5,967 bases of DNA from JAUWCW01 sp030609125 [NCBI: Candidatus Rokuibacteriota bacterium] (GTDB taxonomy: Bacteria > JAUVQV01), in contig JAUWCW010000133.1 in the NCBI GenBank assembly GCA_030609125.1, positions 1 through 5,967 of the forward strand, in the 5' to 3' direction. The position numbers and the translations under genes are program-made. Of the stretch, positions 5,957 to 5,967 are shown in pieces (position 1 is the first letter of the stretch; the number at the start of each line of letters is the position of its first letter). The notes beneath the pieces are model-generated. The model saw nothing but the letters and a program-made list of their open reading frames with translations, had not been told where the DNA came from and did not search any database.

Positions 5957-5967
5957 CAGATGCCATG

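Overview
The window looks like GC-rich bacterial chromosome (clearly above 60% G+C by eye) and most resembles a deltaproteobacterial (Desulfobacterota-type) genome. That assignment is inference. It rests on a TPR-linked multiheme c-type cytochrome, which is typical of anaerobic respirers such as Geobacter relatives, and on the gene order trpS-scpA-scpB-rluB.

Right end (5967 down to 5766, minus strand): a complete tRNA-Val with anticodon CAC and an encoded CCA. Upstream is an extended -10 promoter candidate and a short hairpin leader. Immediately downstream is a strong intrinsic terminator.

Centre (5765 down to 988, minus strand): five tightly packed genes that read as one operon. They are trpS (tryptophanyl-tRNA synthetase, apparently the type carrying a [4Fe-4S] cluster), scpA and scpB (the two non-SMC condensin subunits), rluB (23S rRNA pseudouridine synthase) and lnt (apolipoprotein N-acyltransferase). 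Intergenic gaps are 10, 11, 13 and 1 bases. Two annotation starts need care: rluB should start at 3250 rather than further upstream inside scpB, and lnt should start at the ATG at 2532 rather than the TTG at 2547.

Left end (1 to 979, plus strand): the 3' part of a multiheme cytochrome c / TPR gene that converges on lnt with only 8 bases between the stop codons. Its 5' part is damaged or mis-sequenced. Upstream of the first ATG (188) the same frame still encodes an intact heme motif. Further up are two heme-motif positions that have lost their second Cys and His, plus an in-frame TAG, and no normal start codon or signal peptide is visible.

Functionally the operon is housekeeping: translation (tRNA charging, rRNA modification), chromosome segregation and lipoprotein maturation. 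The cytochrome is the only accessory-type gene. I see no mobile element, CRISPR array or clearly new system. The points most worth a second look are the eroded cytochrome repeat and the Fe-S cysteine pattern in TrpRS.
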